The translations under genes were made by a program, and so were the position numbers. The notes beneath the pieces are model-generated. The model was not told where the DNA came from. It ran no database searches and saw only the letters and a list, made by a program, of their open reading frames with translations. A stretch of DNA of 64,000 nucleotides from Archangium sp. (GTDB taxonomy: Bacteria > Myxococcota > Myxococcia > Myxococcales > Myxococcaceae), in NCBI GenBank assembly GCA_030681645.1, contig JAUXRX010000016.1, positions 100,645 through 164,644 of the forward strand, written 5' to 3'. Shown piece after piece: positions 51,708 through 59,547 of this stretch (the stretch's first letter is position 1; every line of letters begins with the position of its first letter).

Positions 51708-52817
51708 ATGACGAACGCGAAGTGGATGATGGTGGGGTTGATGCTCGGTTTCTCGGCGAGCGCCGCGCTCTCCTGTGGCCCTGCGGTGAAGGCGTGCGGC
51801 CCCAAGGAGTGCCCCTTCGGGTGCTGCGACGAGCGCGGCTCCTGCCAGGTCGGCTCGTCTGATTCGCAGTGCGGCGCGCAGGGCAACGCGTGCACCGCGT
51901 GCATGCTGGCGCAGCGCTGCCAGCTCGGCCTCTGCACCAACCTCGGCTCGGGCGGAGGGGGAGGCGGCGGGGGCACCGGCGGAGGCACCGGCGGCGGCAT
52001 CACGGGTGGCGGCGGTGGCGTCACGGGTGGCGGCGGTGGCGTCACGGGCGGCGGCACCGGCGGCGGCGTCACGGGCGGCGGAACCGGCGGCGGCGTCACG
52101 GGCGGCGGAACCGGCGGGGGCGGCGCGTGCGGCCCGGGCAACTGCGGCGGTTGCTGCAGGTCGGGCTCGTGCGTGCTGCCGCCCAACAACGGCAACAACA
52201 CCACCTGCGGCTCAGGCGGTGGTGCGTGTGTCGACTGCGCCACGCTCAGCGCGATCTGCAGCACCTCGACCTTCTCCTGCGTCTTCGGCCCCGCGGGGGG
52301 TGGAACGGGTGGCGGCGGAGTGGGCGGAGGCGGTGGAACGACGTGCACCGGCTGCATGAGCGGCACCACGTGTATTCCGTACTCCACCTCGTCACAGGCC
52401 ACCTCGACCTGCGGCGGCGCCGCTGCCTCGTGCCTCTCCTGCACGGGCGGCCTCTGCTCCGCGGGCAACTGCACCACCTCCCCTCCGACGAACATCGTCT
52501 CGAACGGTCGCGTGCGCCTCGTCGATGGCGACGGGCTCACCTCGGGCCGGCTCGAGGTGTTCGCGAACGGAGGCTGGGGCCAGGTCTGCGACGACGAGTT
52601 CGATACGACCCTCAACGGCCCGAACGTGGTGTGCCGCGATCTCGGCTTCTCAGGGGCCAGCTCCCAGGCCAGCGCCACCGGCGTGGGTGACTTCTTCCTG
52701 CTCGACGACGTCGTCTGCGCTGGCACCGAGGCACAGCTCCTCTCGTGCGCGCACAGCCCGTTGGGTGTCGAGAACTGCGATTCTCCCGAAGCGGTCTTCA
52801 TCACCTGCGGCCCGTGA
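51708..52817 (+). CDS. Gly-rich lipoprotein with C-terminal SRCR domain
   Basis: 369 residues from ATG 51708. Lipobox region SASAALSCG, then Cys-rich segments (CPFGCCDERGSC, CTACMLAQRCQLGLC). Long Gly/Thr stretches with TGGG units (about 82-140 and 205-225) act as flexible stalks, with short Cys modules between (CGPGNCGGCC, CTGCMSGTTC). Residues about 266-369 read as a scavenger receptor cysteine-rich domain: GRVRLVDGDGLTSGRLEV, GGWGQVCDDEFD, GPNVVCRDLGFSGA, LLDDVVCAGTEAQLLSCAHS. SRCR domains are mainly known from animals, so a bacterial surface version suggests adhesion or ligand recognition. Confidence 0.85.
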   Translation: MTNAKWMMVGLMLGFSASAALSCGPAVKACGPKECPFGCCDERGSCQVGSSDSQCGAQGNACTACMLAQRCQLGLCTNLGSGGGGGGGGTGGGTGGGITGGGGGVTGGGGGVTGGGTGGGVTGGGTGGGVTGGGTGGGGACGPGNCGGCCRSGSCVLPPNNGNNTTCGSGGGACVDCATLSAICSTSTFSCVFGPAGGGTGGGGVGGGGGTTCTGCMSGTTCIPYSTSSQATSTCGGAAASCLSCTGGLCSAGNCTTSPPTNIVSNGRVRLVDGDGLTSGRLEVFANGGWGQVCDDEFDTTLNGPNVVCRDLGFSGASSQASATGVGDFFLLDDVVCAGTEAQLLSCAHSPLGVENCDSPEAVFITCGP

Positions 52818-53060
52818 CGACTTGAACTGGAAGACGGGGGGGCCCTGTGCGCGGCGCAGCTCGTCGAGGTCTGGCTGAAACGCCCGGCCGCCGTTGCCCA
52901 ATCGCGTGATTCGGGTCTGCGCGTCGGAGAGGTCGACCCGGCCGAGGCTCTCGAAGGCGGCGTTGAAGGCCCTGGAATACGCGGGCAGGGTGTCCTCGAG
53001 CGAGCGTTGGGCACAGCTGGTGGTGAGCGCGAAGGCGACGAACAGCAGCAGGGCTCGCAT
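52650..53060 (-). CDS. small lipoprotein with doubtful 3' end
   Basis: 136 residues from ATG 53060. Lipobox ALTTSCAQ (Cys17), then helical AYSRAFNAAFESLGRVDLSD and GRAFQPDLDELRRAQGPP. After about residue 80 the frame runs for 168 bases through the antisense of the SRCR gene, and the sequence loses character there. The original 3' end may have been lost, or the convergent overlap is real. Divergent from the amidohydrolase gene. Confidence 0.45.
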   Translation of the reverse strand: MRALLLFVAFALTTSCAQRSLEDTLPAYSRAFNAAFESLGRVDLSDAQTRITRLGNGGRAFQPDLDELRRAQGPPVFQFKSSRAAGDEDRFGRIAVLDTQRAVRAREELCLGASADDVVEQEEVTHAGGAGLGAGP

Positions 53061-53130
53061 CAGCGAGAATGGAGGCCGGGATTCCGGCGCATTCGGGAGT
53101 GTCGGTGAGCCCGGGTACAGTGCGCGGACC

Positions 53131-54510
53131 TTGCGACTGCTCCTCGTTCTCGTCCTCTGCAGCAGCTGCATCCGGTTTCCCTCTTACCGCGCGTTGATCG
53201 AGCCGGGCGCGACGGGCCGCATCGTCTTCCGTGACGCCGCGGTGTTCACCGGCACCTCGACCGAGCTGCTGCAGCACCAGGACGTGTGGGTCGAAGACGG
53301 GTTGATCACGAAGGTGGTGCCGACCGACACGAGCCCCGCGGAACTGGTCATCGACGCGAAGGGGAAGACGCTGATGCCCGGGCTGGTCGACGCGCACGTG
53401 CACACCACGATGAACCCGCTGCCGCCCTGGTATCCGGCCTCGCCCAACCCCACGCACAACCTCGACGCCTTTCTCTACGCGGGCATCACCACGGTGAACG
53501 ACCTGGGCGGCAGCTGGGAGGACATCGTCTCGTTGCGCCAGGAGATCGCCGAGGGCAAGCGCCTGGGGCCACGCATCTACTTCGCGGGGCCGATCATCAC
53601 GCACGCCGGCGGTTATCCGGTGAGCATGATCCGCCAAGCGTACGGAATGCTGGCCGACCTGGCGATCGGCACCAGGCTGGCCACGGAGATCAGGACGCCG
53701 GAGGAGGGCGCGCTCGCGGTGCGCAAGCGCTTCGCGGCGGGCGCCACGATGATCAAGGTGGTCATCGCCGACATTCCGCGCAACGCCCCGCGGATCACCG
53801 ACGCCGAGCTCGACGCGATCGTCAACCAGGCGCACCAGCTCGGCCTGCACGTCATCGCGCACATCGACACCAGCGAAGACGCGTTGATCGCCGCGCGGCA
53901 CCACGTCGACGCGCTCGCCCACGGCGTCGAGACCACCGTGCTCACCCCGGAGCAGGCCGCGGAGCTCAAGGCCTCGGGCATCGTGATGGTGCCCACGCTC
54001 GTGAACTACGAGCGGTTCTGCCAGATCGCCCAGAAGCGCTACCGCCCGCTGAAGCTCACCATCGAGTCGGAGCCGGCCGAGGTGATGGCCCAGTTCGGCC
54101 CCTCGTATGTCGACGGCGCCATCCTGCCGCCGGGGTTCTTCAAGTGGGGCGACGAGCTCGAGGCGAACGTGCAGGTGCGCTCGACGAACGTGCGCACCGC
54201 GTGGGAAGCAGGCGTGCCGCTGATCGGCGGGGCCGACTCGATGGGCTCGGTGGGCACCTTCGCGGGCGATCTGCACCACGAGCTCGAGATGTGGGTCGCC
54301 GCGGGCATTCCGCCGGCAGAAGCGCTGCTCAGCGCCACGTCACGCGCGGCGAAGTTCATCACGCCGCGGCCCAGCTTCGGCACCATCGAAGTGGGGAAGA
54401 GCGCCGACCTGCTGCTCATCGACGGCGATCCGCTCCAGGACATCAGCGCGACGCAGAAGCTCGTCACCGTCGTCGCGCGCGGAAGAATCGTTCAGCGGCT
54501 GACCCAGTAG
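53131..54510 (+). CDS. amidohydrolase lipoprotein (imidazolonepropionase-like)
   Basis: 459 residues from TTG 53131, chosen because it starts a lipoprotein signal (MRLLLVLVLCSSC, Cys13); no in-frame ATG or GTG fits. Metal site: LVDAHVHTT (HxH), IKVVIADIP supplying the Lys, VIAHIDT His and LAHGVET His, and GGADS as the late Asp. The family contains prolidase-, imidazolonepropionase- and aryldialkylphosphatase-like enzymes that hydrolyse amide or related bonds. As a lipoprotein it acts in the periplasm or on the surface. The substrate is unknown. Confidence 0.85.
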   Translation: MRLLLVLVLCSSCIRFPSYRALIEPGATGRIVFRDAAVFTGTSTELLQHQDVWVEDGLITKVVPTDTSPAELVIDAKGKTLMPGLVDAHVHTTMNPLPPWYPASPNPTHNLDAFLYAGITTVNDLGGSWEDIVSLRQEIAEGKRLGPRIYFAGPIITHAGGYPVSMIRQAYGMLADLAIGTRLATEIRTPEEGALAVRKRFAAGATMIKVVIADIPRNAPRITDAELDAIVNQAHQLGLHVIAHIDTSEDALIAARHHVDALAHGVETTVLTPEQAAELKASGIVMVPTLVNYERFCQIAQKRYRPLKLTIESEPAEVMAQFGPSYVDGAILPPGFFKWGDELEANVQVRSTNVRTAWEAGVPLIGGADSMGSVGTFAGDLHHELEMWVAAGIPPAEALLSATSRAAKFITPRPSFGTIEVGKSADLLLIDGDPLQDISATQKLVTVVARGRIVQRLTQ

Positions 54511-54603
54511 CCCTCGACGCTCGGGCTGAACGGGTGTGCTCGGGCCGAATGGGTGGAGGTGAACGGGTTGGAACCGCTCACCCCGAGCGGAGTCGAGGGG
54601 CGA
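54511..54603. repeat. R1 REP-type repeats
   Basis: CCCTCGACGCTCGGGCTGAA (degenerate direct half) and CGCTCACCCCGAGCGGAGTC plus GAGGGG (inverted half), between two convergent genes; it may act as a bidirectional terminator. Confidence 0.7.
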
Positions 54604-56208
54604 CTACTCCGTCCAGCGGCACACGTACTCGAACACCCCGGGCCCACTCTGCGTGCACGCCACCGTCACGTTCTTCGCGCCGACGATCTCCACGGTCGCG
54701 CGCACCGCGGTCCCATGACACTGCGCGAGCAGCAGCGGGGTCGCGTGGTCCGGGCACTCGAGCCGCAGCCGGCCCTCGTTCCCCTCGAAGTGCACGACCT
54801 TCAACGAGGTGCCGCGATGGAACTGCTCCCACCGCCCCGCGACCACGTTGACGATGCGCTTGACCCCCAGCATCCGGAAGAGCATCGCGTAGATGGGCCC
54901 CTCGATGATCTTCCGGTTCGCCCGGTACGCGAACTCGACGTAGGCCTCGGCCGAGGGGAAGCAGAGGTCGGCGCACGCGAGGTAGAGCGCGAAGGCCTTC
55001 ACCTCCGAGATCCACGCGCTCGGAGGCGGCAGGTGCTTCACCATCTCGGCGATCGGCTTCGGCAGCGACGAGAGGTGCTGCTGAATCGGCACGCCCTCGA
55101 GGAAGCTCTGCACGATGCTGCCCTTCTGCTGCACCTGGGGGAACGAATCGAGCCCCTGCGGCAGGCTCGCCAGGTAGGCGTTGAGCAGGGGCGTCTTCGG
55201 GTTCGGCCCTGACTTCGGCGTCAGCTCGGCGGTCTCGTTGCCCCGCGCGGGCGTGGACGTGTCGGTCGCCTTGCGCATCGCCGGCGTCTCGATGGACCCG
55301 GGCACCGCCTCGTCGCGCACCTGGAGGAGGAAGGTGCGCACCACCTCGTGTGGATCGCCGGTGAGCAGGCCGCGCAGCGCGAGCTGGACGTCGCGGCAGT
55401 TGGCGAAGCGCTCGGCGGGCAGCGGTCGCAGCATGCGCATCACCACCGCCTCGATCGCCGGGGACACGCTCACGTTCACGCTCGTCGGCTTCGCCACCTC
55501 GCCGTCGATCGCCTGCTTCAGCAGCGCCACGTCGCTGGGGCCCGCGTTCGCGCGCCGGCCGGTGAGCAGTTCCCAGAGCACCAGGCCCAGCGCGAACTGA
55601 TCGACGCTGGCGGTGAGGGGCTCGCTGCGCGCCTGCTCAGGCGCCATGTACGCCAGCTTGCCCTTGAGCACGCCGGTGGCGGTGCGGGTGCTCTTGTCGA
55701 CGCTGGCGGCGATGCCGAAGTCGAGCACGCGCGCCCGGCCGTCGCGCCCCAGCAGGATGTTCTGTGGGCTGATGTCGCGGTGAATGAGATCGAGCCGGGT
55801 GCCGCGGGCGTCGCTCAGCTCATGCGCGAACGCGAGGCCCAGCGCGGCGTCGGCGGCCACCGCGACGGCGACCTGCCAGGGAATCGCCAGCGACTGTGCC
55901 TTGCAGCGCTTGAGCAGCTGCCCGAGGTCGAGGCCTTCGACGTACTCCATGGCCAGCACCCAGGTGCCGTTCCACTGCCCGAACTCCTGCACGTGCACCA
56001 GGTTGGGGTGCTTCAGCTTCGAGGCCAGCTTCGCCTCGTCGAGGAACTGCGCCACCATCTGCGGGTCGCCCGCGAGGTGCGGCAGCAGCGTCTTGATCAC
56101 CACCGTCTTGCCGTCGTCGCCACGCGCCAGGTGCACCTCGCCCATGCCGCCGACCGCCAGCCGGGCGCCCATTCGATACCGATTGAGGACCAGGTTCGAG
56201 GCAGGCAC
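54604..56208 (-). CDS. Ser/Thr protein kinase with C-terminal DUF2378-like domain
   Basis: 534 residues from GTG 56208. Hanks-type kinase domain: Gly-rich loop LAVGGMGEV, K39 (VIK), E58, catalytic HRDISPQN (D145, N150), DFG 163-165 and MAPEQ. Unlike PknB it has no transmembrane segment. After a Pro/Thr linker (about 300-370), the last 150 residues (LPKPIAEMVKHLPPPSAW, CFPSAEAYVEFAYRANRKII, then beta strands) resemble the DUF2378/TIGR02265 domain also seen in the 5989-6579 product, perhaps a sensor or output domain. Three tRNA-like sequences lie within 260 bases upstream of its start, in the same orientation. Third-position GC is like its neighbours. Confidence 0.9.
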   Translation of the reverse strand: MPASNLVLNRYRMGARLAVGGMGEVHLARGDDGKTVVIKTLLPHLAGDPQMVAQFLDEAKLASKLKHPNLVHVQEFGQWNGTWVLAMEYVEGLDLGQLLKRCKAQSLAIPWQVAVAVAADAALGLAFAHELSDARGTRLDLIHRDISPQNILLGRDGRARVLDFGIAASVDKSTRTATGVLKGKLAYMAPEQARSEPLTASVDQFALGLVLWELLTGRRANAGPSDVALLKQAIDGEVAKPTSVNVSVSPAIEAVVMRMLRPLPAERFANCRDVQLALRGLLTGDPHEVVRTFLLQVRDEAVPGSIETPAMRKATDTSTPARGNETAELTPKSGPNPKTPLLNAYLASLPQGLDSFPQVQQKGSIVQSFLEGVPIQQHLSSLPKPIAEMVKHLPPPSAWISEVKAFALYLACADLCFPSAEAYVEFAYRANRKIIEGPIYAMLFRMLGVKRIVNVVAGRWEQFHRGTSLKVVHFEGNEGRLRLECPDHATPLLLAQCHGTAVRATVEIVGAKNVTVACTQSGPGVFEYVCRWTE

Positions 56209-56226
56209 CCGGGCAGTGTAGCCGAG

Positions 56227-56296
56227 TAGACCGATCAGGAATCGAACCTGAGCAACCAGAGGTGCAAGCCCCGGCGCCGCTCCCAGCGGTCAGCCC
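56227..56296 (-). tRNA. degenerate tRNA-Ala(UGC)-like sequence
   Basis: T-arm TCAGG-TTCGATT-CCTGA is perfect. The anticodon arm CGGGG-CTTGCAC-CTCTG (two wobble pairs) gives anticodon UGC. Acceptor GGGCTGA/TCGGTCT pairs with three G-U, discriminator A, no CCA. The D-arm region (CCGC-TGGGA-GCGG) does not fit the usual positions. It ends 19 bases before the kinase start. Confidence 0.4.
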
Positions 56297-56319
56297 ATGT
56301 GTGTGTGTTGGACAGGCAG

Positions 56320-56391
56320 CGCCCCGTCAGGGAATTGAACCCAGCTCATCGGTTGGACAGACCGACCGCCACACCAGCAGCGTCACGGAGC
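56320..56391 (-). tRNA. degenerate tRNA-Asp(GUC)-like sequence
   Basis: Acceptor GCTCCGT/ACGGGGC pairs 7/7 (one G-U), the D-stem CGCT/GGCG pairs, and anticodon arm TCGGT-CTGTCCA-ACCGA gives GUC with U33. T-loop TTCAATT has one T-T mismatch in its stem. U8, A14 and A21 are changed. Discriminator G, no CCA. Confidence 0.45.
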
Positions 56392-56395
56392 TTCA

Positions 56396-56467
56396 TCCGC
56401 CAGGAAGGGATCGAACCTTCGGCCCCTCGGTTATCTGCCGAGTGCTCTTCCACTGAGCTACGGGCGG
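56396..56467 (-). tRNA. tRNA-Ile(GAU)-like sequence with A33
   Basis: Acceptor CCGCCCG/CTGGCGG (6/7), U8, D-arm GCTC-AGTGGAA-GAGC, anticodon arm CTCGG-CAGATAA-CCGAG and T-arm GAAGG-TTCGATC-CCTTC are all in place. The loop gives anticodon GAU but has A at position 33 where U is almost universal. Discriminator A, no CCA. It is four bases from the Asp-like copy. Confidence 0.55.
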
Positions 56468-56586
56468 GAGTGGTGAGAAGCGGTCACGCGATCACGCGCG
56501 CCGCGGCGGGAATTCGATCTCGACGATCCTGGCGGCGCTGGGTGGTCATGCGCGTCGAGACGCGCGCTCCACGAAAGTCCTGACAG

Positions 56587-58884
56587 TCAGGGCGCGCAGG
56601 AGACCGGGTAGCGGATCTCCACCGGGTCCGTCGCGGGCGGCGCGTAGAGCGCGGTGAAGCGCACCGCGTTGGGCGTGGGCTCCCAGGCCCACACCGAAGT
56701 GCCGCCATCCGTCGTGGCGCTCACGTCCTGCCCTGCGACCGCCACCGTGAAGGGCAATGAGCCCAGCGGGTCCGGCGTGGCGCGCAGCGGGAACACCGAG
56801 CGCGGCCCTGTGGTCTGCCCGGCGATTTCGTTGAGCAGCGGCGACCAGTCGGTCGCGCACACGTCGAGGATCTTCCCGCCCGTGGCCTGCGTGTAGGTCT
56901 GATGCCCGACGCGATTGGGGAACCAGTTGACGTTGCAGCCCGGAGCGCTGGGACCCGCCGGTCCGACGACGTCCCACCGAAGACTCCCGCCCGGCTTCAC
57001 CGGCAGGATCTGGTTGATGACGTAGGCGCCCTCGTTGGTGTCGGTGATGCACAGCACCTCGAGCGGCGCGTCGGGGCGAAGGAACCCGCCGTTCTTCGCG
57101 GGGTCGATCACGAACGGTGCGGTCAACGCGGCCAACACCGGCACCTCGCAGGACTCCATGATCATCTGCCGCCCCGTCCAGGCGGTGAGCTCCGCGAAGC
57201 GCGTGGCGAGATCGGGAGTCGACGGCGTGAGCCACTTCGCCCCGCCCGGCGTTCGACGAAGCGCCCCGTCGTCGTAGCTGGCCGTGAGGACCCCGAGGCG
57301 GAAGTCGATGTTCCGGCTCTGCAGGGCCCCGAGCAGGTTCGGGAGCTGTGAGCCCAGTCTCATCGCGTGCTCCATCATCGAGCAGGAGTCGTCGATCACG
57401 AGCAGCACGTCGAGCTTGTTGCCCCGCGGCGGAAAGAGATCGGTGTTGAGCCCGGTCGCGTTCGCCTCGCCCAGCAGCGGCACGATGGTGTGCTTCGTCA
57501 CCATCGCGTCGACCCAGCTCACGTCGATGATGCCCCGCGAGGGTCCCACCGCGAACGGCGTGTAGCGGGCGGTCAGCGTGAAGCTGTCGTCGGGCGGCAG
57601 GGTGCGGGGCAGGGCGGCAGCGAGCGAGAACGACGAGAAGCCGGGCAGCGTGGCGCTCGTCACTTCCAACGTGCGCGTGCACGTGTTGCGCACGGTGATG
57701 GTGCGGTCCGCCGAACGGCAGCCGGTCTGCACCATGGCGAAGTCGACGGGTGACGGGGTGACCGAGAGGCACGTCAGCTCCAACTGCGCGTCGAGCGGCA
57801 CGCGGGCGAACCCGTCGGGGTGGTTGAGCTCGAGCCTCAGCTCCGCGGTGACTGACACCACGGATCGCGGAGGTGCTGCCCGAGGCCACGCCCGGACGGT
57901 GACCCGCAGCACTTCACCAGGGCCGACCGACTGCCGGCCCACCGGCGCGTTCACCACGCTGAAGAGGGGCTCTGTCTGCGCCGGCAGCTCGGGTCCGACG
58001 TCGATGCGACTGACCTCGCACGCCTCGGTGCCCACGTTCTCGAAGATGACCTCGAGGTCGCGGATCTCGGGCGCGGTCAGCACTCCGAACGAGAGCGCAG
58101 GCGGCACCGAGAACTGGCAGGTGGGCCGCGCCACGACCTCTGCCGTCACCGGCACCGTGCGCATCGACGCGGTCGGATCGCTCGAGAACAGGCGCAGGTC
58201 CCACGTCTTGATCCCGGGCGTCGTGGCCGTGAGCGTCACCGGCACCACGGTGAGCGCGTCGACGGGGACGCTGAGGGGCGCGGCCGTGCAGTCCCCCGCG
58301 CACAGCTCTCCCGGGGGTCCGCCGCTGGTCGACTGCACGTCGAAGAACGCCCGGAGCGCGGTCTCGGGTCTCGACGGCATCACGTCGATGCCCACGTTCC
58401 GCAAGGTGAGCATCGCTGACGCGGTCGCCGGCGCGCCGTCGTAGAGCGGAATGGTGCCCAGCTCGAGGTGATCCGGCGTGAGCTCGAGCGCGGGGCCGAT
58501 GCCGATGCCTCTCAGGTTCACCGAGTACGGGCGCCCGGTGGCCTCGAAGGTGAGCTGCCCTGCGAGCCCGCCGAGGCTCTCGGGGGCGAACTTCAGCTGC
58601 AGCGTCGCTTCCCCCTGTGCGGGCACCTCGAGCGTCGCGGGGCCGACGAGCGAGTAGGAAGCGCCAGAGACGGCGAGCGAACGCACCTCCGCAACAGCGT
58701 TGCGGGAGTTGGAGAACGTGCCGGTGATCAGGACAGAGTCACCTCGCAGCACTGCGCTGAATGCCTCGAGGGTGAATTCGAGCGTGCCTTCGTCTCCACC
58801 GTCGACGCCCGCGTCTTCCATCGGAGGAGGAGGGGGCAGGCACAGGCAGCCGCTCAGCCCCACCAGGATCGGGAGCAGCTTCAT
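56587..58884 (-). CDS. VWA-type lipoprotein with Ig-like (choice-of-anchor) repeats
   Basis: 765 residues from ATG 58884; the longer upstream frame is not protein-like. Lipobox LVGLSGCLCL, Pro-rich linker (LPPPPPMEDAGVDGG), then several Ig-like beta modules (about 40-430) of the type LELGTIPLYDGAPATASAML and VEVIFENVGTEACEVSRIDV, as in choice-of-anchor D repeats. Near residue 495 is LDVLLVIDDSCSM, a VWA metal-ion-dependent adhesion (MIDAS) motif D-x-S-x-S, followed by a VWA-like domain. Likely a surface adhesion or scaffold protein. Confidence 0.8.
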   Translation of the reverse strand: MKLLPILVGLSGCLCLPPPPPMEDAGVDGGDEGTLEFTLEAFSAVLRGDSVLITGTFSNSRNAVAEVRSLAVSGASYSLVGPATLEVPAQGEATLQLKFAPESLGGLAGQLTFEATGRPYSVNLRGIGIGPALELTPDHLELGTIPLYDGAPATASAMLTLRNVGIDVMPSRPETALRAFFDVQSTSGGPPGELCAGDCTAAPLSVPVDALTVVPVTLTATTPGIKTWDLRLFSSDPTASMRTVPVTAEVVARPTCQFSVPPALSFGVLTAPEIRDLEVIFENVGTEACEVSRIDVGPELPAQTEPLFSVVNAPVGRQSVGPGEVLRVTVRAWPRAAPPRSVVSVTAELRLELNHPDGFARVPLDAQLELTCLSVTPSPVDFAMVQTGCRSADRTITVRNTCTRTLEVTSATLPGFSSFSLAAALPRTLPPDDSFTLTARYTPFAVGPSRGIIDVSWVDAMVTKHTIVPLLGEANATGLNTDLFPPRGNKLDVLLVIDDSCSMMEHAMRLGSQLPNLLGALQSRNIDFRLGVLTASYDDGALRRTPGGAKWLTPSTPDLATRFAELTAWTGRQMIMESCEVPVLAALTAPFVIDPAKNGGFLRPDAPLEVLCITDTNEGAYVINQILPVKPGGSLRWDVVGPAGPSAPGCNVNWFPNRVGHQTYTQATGGKILDVCATDWSPLLNEIAGQTTGPRSVFPLRATPDPLGSLPFTVAVAGQDVSATTDGGTSVWAWEPTPNAVRFTALYAPPATDPVEIRYPVSCAP

Positions 58885-59258
58885 CGTTGCTACGGTCTGG
58901 CTCCGTCTCATGAGCAGTGTTTGATCAGACTTCGGCGGCGAGCGGAAGGTGGTGCTGGCGTGAAGGTCAGGGGTTGCAGGAAACCGAGGACCGCGTTGGG
59001 CATGCCTCGAGGTGCGCGGTGATGGAGGGTTCAGTGCCGTGCTCGTCGCGCGCTTGCCTCTCGGTTTCAGGCAAGGACGCGAAGCTGAACGCCCGAGAGG
59101 TGCCCCGGCCGCGTCGCTTTTCAAAGCGCGTAATGGACCATTACCACGCGGTAATGGTCCATTACGCCTCCGGGAGAGCGAGGCCGGCCCCACCTCTTCA
59201 CCTGCGGAACCACGCCCCTGCAGGCCGCTGTCGACGACTTCCACCCCGGATCCTCCGA
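58885..59258. other. 374-base intergenic region with a large palindrome
   Basis: Between the VWA lipoprotein (minus, start 58884) and the alcohol dehydrogenase remnant. It holds a short hairpin CGCTTT-TC-AAAGCG (59115-59128) and the 40-bp palindrome at 59128-59167. No credible gene was found; frames here are open only because of high GC. Confidence 0.5.
59128..59167. promoter_or_regulatory. perfect 18+18 bp inverted repeat (operator-like)
   Basis: GCGTAATGGACCATTACC, spacer ACGC, then its exact complement GGTAATGGTCCATTACGC. Each arm is itself nearly palindromic (TAATGG-x-CCATTA), so it looks like two adjacent binding sites for a dimeric repressor, strongly AT-rich against the background. 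It may alternatively form a cruciform or RNA hairpin. Confidence 0.55.
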
Positions 59259-59486
59259 TCAACCCTCGCGCACCGAGAGCACGACCTTGCCGCGCGCGCG
59301 ACCCATCTCGAGATAGCGATGGGCTTCAGCGGCGTCCGAGAGGGGGAACACCCGGTCGATGACCGGCTTGAGCGCGCCGGTGTCGACCAGCCCGAGCGCG
59401 GAGCCGTAGCGCTCGGTGAAGTCGGGCAACCCCGGCGTGATGCAGGCGATCCGCCCGCCCCTCTTCTCGGTGGCGATGCCCGGCCG
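59259..59486 (-). pseudogene. C-terminal fragment of zinc-type alcohol dehydrogenase/quinone oxidoreductase
   Basis: The frame reads RIACITPGLPDFTERYGSAL then GALKPVIDRVFPLSDAAEAH and RYLEMGRARGKVVLSVREG, the conserved C-terminus of medium-chain dehydrogenase/reductases. The cofactor-binding and catalytic parts are missing, and upstream sequence (towards 59540) is unrelated. About 75 of an expected 320 or so residues remain. It is a remnant next to the palindrome and upstream of the hydrolase gene. Confidence 0.65.
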
Positions 59487-59547
59487 CAGGTCGAGTTCGT
59501 GTGAACCACGGTTTACGTGAAAGTGGATTCGAGTTATCATCAGTCAC

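Noticed and set aside
51960..52130. CRISPR-like or satellite array in the TGGG repeat
   Set aside because: It is a coding glycine-rich linker with short imperfect units and no spacers.
51869..52690. His/Arg-rich alternative frame in the SRCR gene
   Set aside because: Comes from the Gly-repeat codons in another frame; the lipobox, Cys modules and SRCR domain support the chosen frame.
56468..56586. Fourth tRNA-like sequence near GCGGGAATTCGATCTCGACG
   Set aside because: A T-loop-like string is present but neither T-stem nor acceptor pairs.
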